From positions 159,613 through 223,612 of the forward strand of contig NZ_PEBH01000003.1 of the NCBI RefSeq assembly GCF_008698235.1: a stretch of DNA of 64,000 bases, in the 5' to 3' direction. Each line of letters begins with the position of its first letter. The stretch's first letter is position 1. The translations under genes were made by a program, and so were the position numbers. A model generated the notes under the pieces. That model searched no databases. It had not been told where the DNA came from and saw only the letters and a program-made list of their open reading frames with translations. This DNA is from Bifidobacterium rousetti. Lineage in GTDB: Bacteria; Actinomycetota; Actinomycetes; Actinomycetales; Bifidobacteriaceae. Of the stretch, positions 17,106-25,980 are shown piece by piece.

Positions 17106-19241
17106 GTGACTGAACGTAATGAACTGATGCTGGCGGCCCTCACCTCGGCCGCGCTGCCGTCCGTGATCGTGGCCGGCGTGTTTCCGGGCGCCACGCACAT
17201 CGGCGGCATCGATCAGGCGCAGGTGCGCGACCTGACCGGCAAGACGTATGACGTGTACGCCACCGACGACGAACGGGGGCGCAAGCGACTCGCGGCGCGC
17301 GTGAAGGCGGCGAAGGCGCTGGCCGACGCACGCGAGCCAGGCGGGCTCGGCTTCGCCTTCGACCGTGTGCTCGCGTTCGTGCCCGGCGACAATCCGAACG
17401 GTCCGACCGGCACGACCGCGGTGATGGTGGCGATGCATCAGGACGGCCGCGAGCGCGACCTCAACCTGCTCACGCTGGACGACTGCGCGTCGATGGGCAC
17501 GGCGATCGGCGCGATCCACCGCCTGAACCCGATGTTCCTGACCAAGGCCGGCTACCCGGTGTTCGTCACGGAGCAGATCAGGGCGCAGCTGGTCGCCTGG
17601 ATCGCGCGTCTCAAGCACGCGGGCCATGTGCCGCCGGAGATCACGAACAGCTGGGCGAAGATCCTCGAGACGGAGGGGCTGTGGTCGTTCCGCACATGCC
17701 TCGTGCACGGCGGCTTCGAGGACGGCGACGTGCGTTTCGACAGCTCGACGATCACCGCGATCAACAACTGGCAGAACATGCAGGTCAACGATCCGGCGCG
17801 CGATCTCGCGTGGATCTTCTCCAAGCTCGACGAGGACCATCGCAACGCGGTCCTGACGGCGTACGGGCGCATGATGGGCAACCGTCTGGACGACCTCATC
17901 ATGCTGCGCGCCAACCTGTGGGTGCAGATGGAGCAGGTGGGCGAGTTCATCCAGGCGCTCAATAAGGCTGACACGCAGGGCATCATCCGATTCAAGGCGC
18001 AGGTGGACCGTCTGGCGCACCAGCTGGGGGTGACCTCGCGCGCGGTGGACGACAGCCAGGCCGCGGCCAAGGCGCGTCGGGCCGGGGCCGCGGGGGCCGC
18101 CGGCGCCGCGGGCGCGGACGTCTCCGACGACACCAACGACAATCCGCCGTCGACGATCACCGTGGGCACGCTGCTCAAGGACGGCGAGCGCCGTCGCGCG
18201 GCGGCCAAGGCCGCGGAGGAGGCCGCGCGCCGCGCCCGTGGGGCTCAGGGGGCGCAGGCTGGCGCGGACGAGACCGCCGAGTCCGACAGGACCGGTTCGG
18301 CGAACATCGCCGCGGCCGGGCGCATCGCGGTGCCGACCGGCAACGACGACACGATGGATGCGCCGATCGACGCGCCGATGGCGACGGTTCCGCCGAGCTT
18401 CCAAGTGGGTGCGGTCCGTCCCAAGTCCGGCGCCGCCGGAACGACCGGCTCGACCGGCTCGACGAAGCCGCAGCCGGCCGCCGCATATCCCGACATGCCC
18501 GCGCCGCAGTCCAGCGAGACCATCACGATGAGCCCGTTCGACGCCCCGTCCGCGGATTCCGATCAGAGTGATGACGACGATGACGACACCGGCGAGCGCG
18601 ACATCCGCGCGGTCGGCGATAAGCCTGCGTCGGATGATCCGGCGCCGGTCTCATTCCCGGTCGCGGCGTCGGTGGCGCACGGCTCGTTCGGCACCGACCG
18701 GCTCATGGACCCGCCGGAGTCCGAGGATGCGCGTCCGCAGCGGGATCGCGCGAGCAACACCGCCACGATCGTGATCCCGCTGCTCGAGCGCGAGGAGCGG
18801 GCGCTGCGCGACGCCCGAGCCGGTCTCGAGTTCGACGACGAGACCTTCGACGAGGCACCGTCCGCGGCGTCGGACGAGTCGGTCGCATCGGCCGAGCCGG
18901 CATCCCCAGCCACGGCCGCCGACGTGCGCGACGAGGCCCCGGACGAATCGGACGACACCGACTCGAAGCCGGTCGTCGCGGTCACGAGTGAGCCCGACGA
19001 ACCTCACAACTTCGACGAGACGTCACGGCCCGAAGGTGACGATCGAGACGATGCCGACGCACCGACGTATGGGTCCGACATCGAACCGGATAAGGACGAC
19101 GACACCGCGGACAACGCACCGATCGCAGCCGAAACGGTCGCAGCCGAGGTCGAGGTCTCGGTCGAGGAGACGGACGAGGCCACCGGAGACGGCACCGAGG
19201 ACGACGACACCGGCGAGGCGAAGACCACGCCGAAGGCGTAA
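17106..19241 (+). CDS. Degenerate aminoglycoside-phosphotransferase-fold protein with a long acidic tail
   Basis: The protein has 711 residues from a GTG start. Residues 1-320 resemble the APH kinase fold, with a small N-lobe, LVHGGFEDGDV where kinases have HGDLHPGNV, and INNWQNMQVNDPARDLAW where they have IDWE...DPA.DLA. The catalytic Asp, the following Asn and the metal Asp are therefore all replaced, so it is likely a pseudokinase. Residues ~330-711 are low complexity, first Ala-rich and then strongly acidic, without hydrophobic segments. It shares a 27-nt divergent region with the helicase gene, and TATTAC sits about 10 nt before the start, suggesting a leaderless or very short leader. 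Related phosphotransferase genes next to uvrD-like helicases are common in actinobacteria. Confidence 0.7.
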   Translation: MTERNELMLAALTSAALPSVIVAGVFPGATHIGGIDQAQVRDLTGKTYDVYATDDERGRKRLAARVKAAKALADAREPGGLGFAFDRVLAFVPGDNPNGPTGTTAVMVAMHQDGRERDLNLLTLDDCASMGTAIGAIHRLNPMFLTKAGYPVFVTEQIRAQLVAWIARLKHAGHVPPEITNSWAKILETEGLWSFRTCLVHGGFEDGDVRFDSSTITAINNWQNMQVNDPARDLAWIFSKLDEDHRNAVLTAYGRMMGNRLDDLIMLRANLWVQMEQVGEFIQALNKADTQGIIRFKAQVDRLAHQLGVTSRAVDDSQAAAKARRAGAAGAAGAAGADVSDDTNDNPPSTITVGTLLKDGERRRAAAKAAEEAARRARGAQGAQAGADETAESDRTGSANIAAAGRIAVPTGNDDTMDAPIDAPMATVPPSFQVGAVRPKSGAAGTTGSTGSTKPQPAAAYPDMPAPQSSETITMSPFDAPSADSDQSDDDDDDTGERDIRAVGDKPASDDPAPVSFPVAASVAHGSFGTDRLMDPPESEDARPQRDRASNTATIVIPLLEREERALRDARAGLEFDDETFDEAPSAASDESVASAEPASPATAADVRDEAPDESDDTDSKPVVAVTSEPDEPHNFDETSRPEGDDRDDADAPTYGSDIEPDKDDDTADNAPIAAETVAAEVEVSVEETDEATGDGTEDDDTGEAKTTPKA

Positions 19242-19354
19242 TCGCGCCGCGACCCGCACGCCCGGACCGGCGGACGGGCACAATGGACAATCAAACGGAA
19301 ACAACCGAACATCACCGAACACGGATGTACACGGACACCAAGGAAAGGAACCAC

Positions 19355-19579
19355 ATGGACATCGAACTGGGCATCAGGAACGTCGCTCGCGCCGTCACCT
19401 TCAGCACCGAGGAATCGGCCGACTCGGTCAACGAGACGATCGCCAAGGCCGTCGCCGAGGGCCAGCCGATCGAGCTGACCGACGACAAGGGCCGTCGCAT
19501 CATCGTGCCGGCCGACGCGCTCGGCTACGCGATCGTCGGCTCCGAGACCAAGCACGCCGTCGGTTTCGGCGCGCTGTGA
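19355..19579 (+). CDS. DUF3107 family small protein
   Basis: This 74-residue protein beginning MDIELGIRNVARAVTFSTEE, with ELTDDKGRRIIVPADALGYAIVG, matches the actinobacterial DUF3107 family, whose function is unknown. The ATG at 19355 is preceded by AAGGAAAGGAA, a strong ribosome-binding site; a longer reading frame from 19283 has no such signal. It follows the kinase-fold gene by about 110 nt on the same strand and is closed by a hairpin terminator. Confidence 0.85.
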   Translation: MDIELGIRNVARAVTFSTEESADSVNETIAKAVAEGQPIELTDDKGRRIIVPADALGYAIVGSETKHAVGFGAL

Positions 19580-19609
19580 CGCGCTCGTCGCCGCAGTTTC
19601 GCCACGCTG

Positions 19610-19645
19610 AAGGGGATGACTCCAAAAGGAGCCATCCCCTTTCCT
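19610..19645 (+). terminator. Hairpin terminator after the DUF3107 gene
   Basis: AAGGGGATGACTCC, a 4-A loop, then GGAGCCATCCCCTTT form a stem with one mismatch. It is followed by TTCCTGTAT on the plus strand. It is positioned between two convergent genes and could work in both directions. Confidence 0.75.
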
Positions 19646-19697
19646 GTATCTGATCGCCGTATCCGATCGCCGTATCCGGTTGCCGTATCCGATCGCC
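19646..19697. repeat. 13-bp tandem repeat, four copies
   Basis: Four head-to-tail copies of a 13-bp unit, consensus GTATCCGATCGCC, run from 19646 to 19697. Copies 2 and 4 are identical; copy 1 has one change and copy 3 has two. It lies between the convergent DUF3107 and PHP genes and ends 18 nt before the PHP stop. Confidence 0.9.
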
Positions 19698-19714
19698 AGT
19701 ATGCGGCCGCCGCG

Positions 19715-20599
19715 TCACCGCACCAGCGAGATCGCACCCCGGCGCACGATCTCGCGCACGGTGGCGTCGTCGGTGAGGTTCTCGCCGAGGCGATTCGGCT
19801 TGCCGGCGCCGTGCCAGTCGGATCCGCCGGTGACGAGCAGGCGGCGTGACCGCGCGATCGCGAGCAGACGTTCGCGTTGTTCGGGGGGATTGCCGCGATG
19901 CCACACCTCGAGGCCATCCAGCCCCTCGTCGACCAGTCGTTCGATCTGTTCGTCGGACAGCAGACGGCGGTTGCGGCTCAGATCGCCGGCGTGGGCGATG
20001 ATGACCACTCCCCCGGCCTCGCCGACCGCGCGCACCACCTCGTGCGTCGTGGGCGAGGGCGTGGGGATGTAGTACTTGGATTCGGCGCTCACCGCGTCGG
20101 CGAACGCGTCGGAACGGGTGGCGTAGACGCCAGCGGCCACGAGCGCGTCGGCGATGTGCGGGCGTCCGACGGTGGTTTTGCCACCCTCCTTGACCTGCGC
20201 CAGCACCGACTCCCAGGAGATCGGGAAGTCCTCGGCAAGACGCGCCACCATGCGCTTGGTGCGGGCGAGCCTCGCCTCGCGCGTGGAGGCGAACAGCTGC
20301 GAGATGTGCACGTTGCGCGGATCGTACTGGAGTCCGAGCATGTGCACGGACACGCCGTCGTCCTCGGCGGTGATCTCGGTGCCGCGCAGCAGCGGCAGTC
20401 CGGCCTCGCGCGCGGCCTGCTCGGCCTCGTCCCATCCGGCGGCGGTGTCATGGTCGGTGATGGCCACACCGTGCAATCCGCGCGCCTTCGCCTGCGCCAC
20501 CAACCCCGCAGGAGTCTCGGTGCCATCGGAGAACACCGTGTGGCAGTGCAGGTCCCAACCGGTTCTCGGCGGGGCCATCGGCGTCTCGTACTGTGTCAT
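19715..20599 (-). CDS. PHP-domain phosphoesterase (RNase AM/YciV-like)
   Basis: The protein has 294 residues. The PHP metal-binding motifs are clear: DLHCHTVFSDG at the N-terminus, VAITDHDTAAG, PLLRGTEITAE, IIAHAGDLSRN and GGSDWHGAG near the C-terminus. This set is typical of the YciV/TrpH family, which includes 3',5'-nucleotide bisphosphate phosphatase and 5'-3' RNA-trimming activity; which applies here is inference. I start at the ATG at 20599. It is the last gene of a minus-strand group after dapF and the VKOR gene (gaps of 85 and 91 nt). Confidence 0.88.
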   Translation of the reverse strand: MTQYETPMAPPRTGWDLHCHTVFSDGTETPAGLVAQAKARGLHGVAITDHDTAAGWDEAEQAAREAGLPLLRGTEITAEDDGVSVHMLGLQYDPRNVHISQLFASTREARLARTKRMVARLAEDFPISWESVLAQVKEGGKTTVGRPHIADALVAAGVYATRSDAFADAVSAESKYYIPTPSPTTHEVVRAVGEAGGVVIIAHAGDLSRNRRLLSDEQIERLVDEGLDGLEVWHRGNPPEQRERLLAIARSRRLLVTGGSDWHGAGKPNRLGENLTDDATVREIVRRGAISLVR

Positions 20600-20690
20600 A
20601 CCCTCTATCGTAACCGCTCCGCCGCGCGTCTCGCGCACGCGGGCGACGCGGGCACGCGCACGACGCGGGGTCGGGCGGAATCAGGCGGAA

Positions 20691-21401
20691 TCAGGCGAAC
20701 AGCGCGGCGCCGTCCTTGACGACGATCAGCGCGACGATCGCGACCACCCACACCACGTCGACCATCAGGTCGTAGTTGAGACGGTAGTAGGTGTCGAGTC
20801 CGCGGGTTCGTCCGCCCGCGCCGGGCAGCCGCTGGACCGTGACGGTCGCGTGCGACAGGGCCATGAACTGGATCGTCGTCGAGAACATGAGCGCGAGGCA
20901 CCACGGACACAGCGCGCGGATCACGAACAGTGACTGCGTGGTCAGCCAGTACGAGTACAGGATCGCCGCGAGCCCGCCGAACCAGGTGCACGCGGCGAAC
21001 CACTTCGGCACCTTCACCCGCGCGAGACCGATCACGGCGATCGTGACGAACACCGATTCCGCGGCGATGCCGAAGAACGCGTTCGGATAGCTCAATCCGC
21101 CGAACTTGACGATCTCCGCCTGCCACGACTGGGCGACGGCCGAGCAGGACAGCGTGGAGTTCACGTCGCACGACAGCTGCTGGCCGGGGTGACGCGCCAG
21201 TTCGAGCGTCTCCGCGGCGAGCACGAACGAGACGACCAGCGCCACCGCGGAGGCGATGAGCGTGATCAGATACGTCCATGTCGCCCCGTGGCGGAAGCCC
21301 GTGGGACTCGGATCCACCCCTGTCACGCCCGTTTCCGTCTCGTCGATCCGTTCGTCGATCGTCTGGTCGACCGTCGTATTGTTCGTATTGTGTCCGGCCA
21401 T
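20691..21401 (-). CDS. Vitamin K epoxide reductase (VKOR) family membrane protein
   Basis: This 236-residue protein has about five predicted membrane segments beginning near residue 43. Two conserved cysteine pairs are present: CDVNSTLSC near 80-90 in a loop, and CPWC within ALCPWCLALMF in a later helix. In bacteria VKOR proteins reoxidise DsbA-type thiol oxidases using quinone, driving disulfide formation outside the membrane. The first 40 residues are hydrophilic and Thr/Asp-rich. AGGGGAG precedes the start. No partner thioredoxin domain is fused or adjacent. Confidence 0.9.
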   Translation of the reverse strand: MAGHNTNNTTVDQTIDERIDETETGVTGVDPSPTGFRHGATWTYLITLIASAVALVVSFVLAAETLELARHPGQQLSCDVNSTLSCSAVAQSWQAEIVKFGGLSYPNAFFGIAAESVFVTIAVIGLARVKVPKWFAACTWFGGLAAILYSYWLTTQSLFVIRALCPWCLALMFSTTIQFMALSHATVTVQRLPGAGGRTRGLDTYYRLNYDLMVDVVWVVAIVALIVVKDGAALFA

Positions 21402-21486
21402 CGGTACTCCCCTCTTCGTATCCGATTCGTCGTCGTTATATCCGTGATATTCGTGATGCCGATGTCGCTGATGTCGTGTCGCGCCG

Positions 21487-22386
21487 TCAGCGACGACCCA
21501 GCAGCGTGATGTCGCCGACCAGCGTCGCCGAGCCGGTGAGCGTCACGTCCGTGCCGGTCACGTCAACCCGCAGCGTACCGCCGCGCACGGTGATCATCCA
21601 ATGGTCGACGCCGGTCTTCGCCCTGAGCGTGATCGCGGTGGCGCACAGGCCGGTGCCGCACGACAGGGTCTCGCCGCAGCCGCGCTCGTTGACACGCATC
21701 GTGGCCTCGCCGATGCCGGTCGACTGGTCGATCTCGTCGACGCGCACGAACTCCACGTTCTGATCCGATTCGATGACCGGGGCGACGACCGGCTTGACGG
21801 CGAGATCGAGCGCCTCGACGTTGGGCAGGCTGGAGAACGCGTCCTCGACGACGGCGACCACATGCGGGTTGCCCATGTCGACGAACGTGCCGCGCGCCGA
21901 ACCGTCCGTGCCGGGGATCGTGACCTCGTACGCGTCGAGCTTGCCGCGCCTCCACGCGCCCATCTCGACGCGGAACACGTCCCGGCCGAGCCCGTCGACC
22001 TCGCCCAGAGAGGTCAGGGTCTTGACGCCGGCGCGCGTGCCGAGACGGAACACGCCGCCGTCGAACAGGCCGTGGCGCTGCGCGAACAGGGTGATGGCGC
22101 GCGTGCCGTTGCCGCACATCTCCGCGAGCGAACCGTCCGCGTTGCGGTAGTCCATGAACCAGTCGGTGTCGTGCGCCTCGCAGTCGGCCACCTGCGCGTC
22201 GCTCAGGTCGGACACGTCGCGCGGGTGGGCGAGACGGATCAGACCGTCGCCGCCGATGCCGAAATGACGGTCGGCGAGGAACCTCACCTCGTCCTCGGTG
22301 GGTTCGAACGCGCCGTCCGGATCGAGGTAGACGACGAAATCGTTGCCGGTGGCGTGCGCCTTGGTGACATGCTGCGGAATGCTCAT
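21487..22386 (-). CDS. dapF: Diaminopimelate epimerase
   Basis: This enzyme (299 residues) converts LL- to meso-diaminopimelate for lysine and cell-wall synthesis. Both catalytic cysteine motifs are present, EMCGNGTRA and [11 protein letters not shown], along with [10 protein letters not shown] at the start and MGNPHVV in the middle. An upstream ATG at 22398 is also possible; there TATGCT would serve as a -10 box only 7 nt before the 22386 start. It is divergent from murI, so the two cell-wall amino-acid enzymes share one control region. Confidence 0.94.
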   Translation of the reverse strand: MSIPQHVTKAHATGNDFVVYLDPDGAFEPTEDEVRFLADRHFGIGGDGLIRLAHPRDVSDLSDAQVADCEAHDTDWFMDYRNADGSLAEMCGNGTRAITLFAQRHGLFDGGVFRLGTRAGVKTLTSLGEVDGLGRDVFRVEMGAWRRGKLDAYEVTIPGTDGSARGTFVDMGNPHVVAVVEDAFSSLPNVEALDLAVKPVVAPVIESDQNVEFVRVDEIDQSTGIGEATMRVNERGCGETLSCGTGLCATAITLRAKTGVDHWMITVRGGTLRVDVTGTDVTLTGSATLVGDITLLGRR

Positions 22387-22526
22387 GGGGCACAGCATAC
22401 TCGTCGGCCGGTTCGAGTCCGGAAACGGTGTCGGTTCGGTGTCGGTTCGCTTCCGGCTTGGCGTGCGCGACGGCGGTGAGTAGTCTTGTGACGCGTACGG
22501 CAAGGCGACGTCAGGGAGGAATCAGA

Positions 22527-23321
22527 ATGTCTTCGACGGCTCCGATCGGTGTGTTCGACTCGGGTTTGGGCGGTATCTCCGTGGCGAAGCAGCTGGTGCG
22601 TGACATGCCGCACGAACACGTCCTGTACTTCGGCGACTCGGCGAACGCGCCATACGGCACGAAGACCCCGGAGCGGGTGCGCGAGCTGAGCTTCGCGATC
22701 GTCGAGCGCTTCGTGCGCGAAGGCGTCAAGGCCGTGGTCATCGCCTGCAACACGGCCACGTCGGCCGCGGTCAACGACCTGCGCGACACCTACGACATCC
22801 CGATCATCGGCATGGAACCGGCGCTGAAGGTCGCGTGCGACCGCGGCGGCGTCGAATCCGACCCGGACCGCACGCCGCAGCGCGTGATCGTCGCCGCCAC
22901 CCCGCTGACGCTGCGCGAACGCAAGTTCGCCATGCTCATGGACCGATTCGACTCCGACAACGAGATCTTCAAGGAGCCGTGCCCCGATCTGGTGGAGATC
23001 GTCGAATCCGGCCGTCTCGGCGACCACGACCTCGTGATGGGCACGCTGCACCATTATTTCGACAAGTACGATCTCGACCGCATCGACTCGGTGGTGCTCG
23101 GCTGCACGCACTTCGTGTTCTACCGCGACTACTTCCGCGAGCTGCTGCCCAGCAGCGCCGCGATCATCGACGGCAACGAGGGCACGATACGGCATCTGGG
23201 CGTGGTGCTCGAATCGCTCGGCAAGCTCGCGCCGGAAGACGAGGCCGGCTCGGTCGAACTCGCCAACTCCGATCACTCGCAGCGCATCGCGACGCTGTCG
23301 AAATCGCTGCTCGACGCCTGA
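22527..23321 (+). CDS. murI: Glutamate racemase
   Basis: This 264-residue enzyme makes D-glutamate for peptidoglycan. The N-terminal [17 protein letters not shown], the first catalytic cysteine in [13 protein letters not shown] and the second in [10 protein letters not shown] are all in place. The ATG at 22527 follows AGGGAGGA. It is divergent from dapF. Confidence 0.95.
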   Translation: MSSTAPIGVFDSGLGGISVAKQLVRDMPHEHVLYFGDSANAPYGTKTPERVRELSFAIVERFVREGVKAVVIACNTATSAAVNDLRDTYDIPIIGMEPALKVACDRGGVESDPDRTPQRVIVAATPLTLRERKFAMLMDRFDSDNEIFKEPCPDLVEIVESGRLGDHDLVMGTLHHYFDKYDLDRIDSVVLGCTHFVFYRDYFRELLPSSAAIIDGNEGTIRHLGVVLESLGKLAPEDEAGSVELANSDHSQRIATLSKSLLDA

Positions 23322-23440
23322 TCGCGACCTGCCCAATTCCCTCACGATTGTCCCGGATCGGGGCGTACGCTCGCTCCAGATCGGGATTCGGATCGGATGG
23401 TTCCGGACGATTGTCCCGGACGATCTTCAGGGAGGGAACG

Positions 23441-24295
23441 ATGGCGAACAGGACTGCGCTGATCGACGTGGGCGGCGGATTCCGCGCGATCTTCGGCTGC
23501 GGCGTGATGGACTACATGCTCGAGGAGGGCATCGACGTCGACATGTGCTACGGCATCTCGGCGGGCGCCGCGAACATGACGTCGTTCATCGCACGCCAGC
23601 ACGGGCGCAACCACACGTTCTACACGAAGTACGCCTTCCGCAAGGAGTACGCGAGCGCGGAGAGCTTCTTCAGGAACCACAACTTCGCGAACCTCGACTA
23701 CATCTACGGCACCCTGAGCAACCACGACGGCGAGTATCCGGTCGATTTCGAGGCGTTCGAGGCGAACCCGACCGGTTTCACGGTCGTCGCCTGCAATGCC
23801 GAGGACGGTTCGACCAAGTACTTCGACAAGTCGCGCATCCACTATGACGACTTCGACGTGGTCAAGGCGTCGTCGGCCGTGCCGGTGGCGTGCGAGCCGT
23901 ACGTGGTGGACGGCGTGCCCTATTTCGACGGCGGCATCGCCGATCCGGTCCCGGTGCAGAAGGCCTTGGACGACGGCTACGATCGCGTGGTGCTGATCCT
24001 GTCACGCCTGCGCGACGAGGTGCGCCAGCAACGCCACGACCTCGCGCCGGCCCGCATCCTGGAACGCTCGTATCCTGCGGCCGCCGAACGGCTGCGCATG
24101 CGCTACAAGACCTACAACGACGAGATCGAACTGGCCAAGCGATACGAGGCCGAGGGGCGCGTCCTGATCCTCGCTCCCGAGGACCTCTACGGCCTCAACA
24201 CGCTGAAGAAGAGCTTCGAGGGCCTCGAGATGATGTACCGCAAGGGCTACGCCGCGGCCGCCGCCGCAACCATCCCCGCCTTCCTCAACAGCTGA
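23441..24295 (+). CDS. Patatin-like phospholipase (YjjU type)
   Basis: This 284-residue predicted lipid acyl hydrolase has DVGGGFRAIFGCGVMDYM as oxyanion loop, the nucleophile elbow GISAG with Ser at about residue 41, and the dyad Asp in FDGGIADP at about 167. There is no signal peptide or membrane segment, so it is probably cytosolic. The start has GGAGGGAACG just upstream. A 14-bp sequence (ACGATTGTCCCGGA) occurs twice in its upstream region, near 23344 and 23407, and could be a regulatory direct repeat. Confidence 0.88.
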   Translation: MANRTALIDVGGGFRAIFGCGVMDYMLEEGIDVDMCYGISAGAANMTSFIARQHGRNHTFYTKYAFRKEYASAESFFRNHNFANLDYIYGTLSNHDGEYPVDFEAFEANPTGFTVVACNAEDGSTKYFDKSRIHYDDFDVVKASSAVPVACEPYVVDGVPYFDGGIADPVPVQKALDDGYDRVVLILSRLRDEVRQQRHDLAPARILERSYPAAAERLRMRYKTYNDEIELAKRYEAEGRVLILAPEDLYGLNTLKKSFEGLEMMYRKGYAAAAAATIPAFLNS

Positions 24296-24299
24296 GCGG

Positions 24300-24391
24300 C
24301 CCAGGGAATCCGAGACACCCGGGGAATCTAAGACACCTGGGGAATCCAAGACGCCCAGAAATCCAAGCCGCCCAGAGAATCCAAGACGCCC
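24300..24391. repeat. About 18-bp tandem repeat, five imperfect copies
   Basis: Starting at the end of the patatin gene, five degenerate copies of a unit like GGGGAATCCAAGACACCC follow one another, drifting by one or two bases and one indel. Nothing else is seen between the patatin stop and the palindromic cluster that begins at 24434. Confidence 0.85.
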
Positions 24392-24433
24392 TGTGACGTC
24401 CTTCATGCCGCCACCTATGCCGCGGTCCGGATC

Positions 24434-24577
24434 CCAGCGTCAGGTTCTCTCGAAATCACCCCATATCTCGAGAAAACCTGACGCTGGTCTCAACTCAGCG
24501 ACGGGTTCTCTCGAGCAATGGGCCGTTTTCGAGAGAAACCGTCACTGACCATCACTCAGCGTCAGGTTCTCTCGAGA
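24434..24577. repeat. Palindromic repeat cluster A (two hairpins plus a half-site)
   Basis: Arms of the form CCAGCGTCAGGTTCTCTCGA and their complements make a hairpin at 24434-24487 (14-nt loop), a second at 24496-24547 (loop GCAATGGGCCGTTT) and a single third arm at 24555-24577. The loops are asymmetric and conserved, so the element has an orientation. The same three-part layout recurs at 25723-25866 and, inverted, at 28014-28125. Confidence 0.92.
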
Positions 24578-24607
24578 TCTCCCCGACGCGGCCGTGATTC
24601 GCCGGGT

Positions 24608-25567
24608 TCATCCCAGTTTCGGTACTCCGACAGCGGTCAGCTTCTCCTCAAGCCGCCACGGCGACATCACATCCTCGTAGAAGATATGGGCGACACCGGT
24701 GACGCCCTGAGCCCGCAGATGCTTCTCCCGTCTTCGCTCATATTCAAGTTTCGCCTGCAAACTGGCGCGTCCGGGGTTGCTGGCGTCCGCGTACTTCGCC
24801 ATCCCGTCATACTCGGCGACGATGATCCGGCCATCGGCGAGCCTCCAGCAGAAGTCGACGCGATACGGCATCGATGGAGCATCCGGATTGTCGAACTCAA
24901 CCTGCAATTGCGGCTCGGCGAACTTCCGTTCGAGGATCCGGCCACGTGTCATCGATTCGCCGCCGTTCTCGCTGAGCGGGTTCGCGCACCGCAGCAGTTT
25001 GGATACGGCTTCCTCATCGCAGACGATGCGGATCATCAAAGTCCGCACTTCCTCTATGGTGACCGTCCCCGTCCTCAGCGCCGAATCGTATATGGCCAGT
25101 GCGTTGGCGAAGGGATAGGGCGCGCAATCGATCAATGTCCGAGCCGGTGACGTCATGAGGACGCCCAGATCATCTCTCTTCCATCGCGTAATGGTGTTCA
25201 TATAGATGCGTCGAAGCTTGTCGCAGTCCCTGCCTGTGATCCCGCCGGTGCAGGCGATATGAACGGTGCCGTCATGCAAGGAATACGCATGGTCGAAACC
25301 GTATAGGCATGCGGCGCTCAGCCCCGCGAACACCCAATCAGGGTGCATTCGGGCCAACGTCGCGATGAGATGCAGCGAGCGTTCCTCGGCATTGAGACCG
25401 TTCCAGTACACGCTGTCGATATAGGTGTTGCGATACGGCGACACCAGTTCCCCAGCCGCAAGCCGCCTTCGACAAGCCTGCTGAATGGCCTCGTCACCGC
25501 CGATGACGCATCGTCGTTCCCGCTGTGCCTCCCGCAACATCGCGGCGAGTCGTTTGTGTGTCTTCAT
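24608..25567 (-). CDS. AbiEi/DUF559-like protein (winged helix plus predicted PD-(D/E)XK-like domain)
   Basis: The protein has 319 residues. The N-terminus looks like an AbiEi-type winged helix (IQQACRRRLAAGELVSPYRNTYI). The middle (DWVFAGLSAACLYGFDHAYSLHDGTVHIA) and the 'SPARTLIDCA' segment are typical of actinobacterial proteins annotated as AbiEi antitoxin-like or DUF559. The C-terminal part has YRVDFCWRLADGRIIVAEYDG, an acidic pair reminiscent of Vsr/DUF559 nuclease folds. No toxin partner (AbiEii) is adjacent. It is enclosed by palindromic clusters A and B, about 30 nt from its stop and about 155 nt from its start. Function is not established. Confidence 0.6.
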   Translation of the reverse strand: MKTHKRLAAMLREAQRERRCVIGGDEAIQQACRRRLAAGELVSPYRNTYIDSVYWNGLNAEERSLHLIATLARMHPDWVFAGLSAACLYGFDHAYSLHDGTVHIACTGGITGRDCDKLRRIYMNTITRWKRDDLGVLMTSPARTLIDCAPYPFANALAIYDSALRTGTVTIEEVRTLMIRIVCDEEAVSKLLRCANPLSENGGESMTRGRILERKFAEPQLQVEFDNPDAPSMPYRVDFCWRLADGRIIVAEYDGMAKYADASNPGRASLQAKLEYERRREKHLRAQGVTGVAHIFYEDVMSPWRLEEKLTAVGVPKLG

Positions 25568-25722
25568 ACGGCGAAGCTATCGCCATCGCTCCCACATAGA
25601 CAACCTCGATGGGGCATGTGGACGAAGCCCCGATGACCAACCGGCATCCACAAAGATTCCGCCGCCGTCCAGTATCCGGTATCCAGTCACCGTTCGAATC
25701 CTCCATCATCGTCTTTGGCGCT

Positions 25723-25866
25723 CAGCGACGGGTTCTCTCGGAATCGCCCCATACTTCGAGAAAATCTGACGCTGGCGTCGGCTCAGCGACGGGTTTTCTC
25801 GAGCAATGGACTGTTTTCGAGAGAACCTGACGCCAACCACCACTCAGCGACGGTTTCTCTCGAGAA
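25723..25866. repeat. Palindromic repeat cluster B
   Basis: It has the same architecture and orientation as cluster A: hairpin 25723-25775, hairpin 25782-25833 (loop GCAATGGACTGTTT) and a third arm at 25843-25865. It lies in the 413-bp gap between the AbiEi-like gene and the SPFH gene. The rest of the gap shows only a TACGAT near 25920 that could serve as a -10 box for the SPFH gene. Confidence 0.92.
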
Positions 25867-25980
25867 TCCCCGTTCCGTGACTCGTAACCGGGCGGCCGCG
25901 CGATTCCCCTCCGACGCTGATACGATGGAATCAGCAGTCATGGCCGACGGCGGCCGTGACGTGTTGGAAGGGAAAAGACA

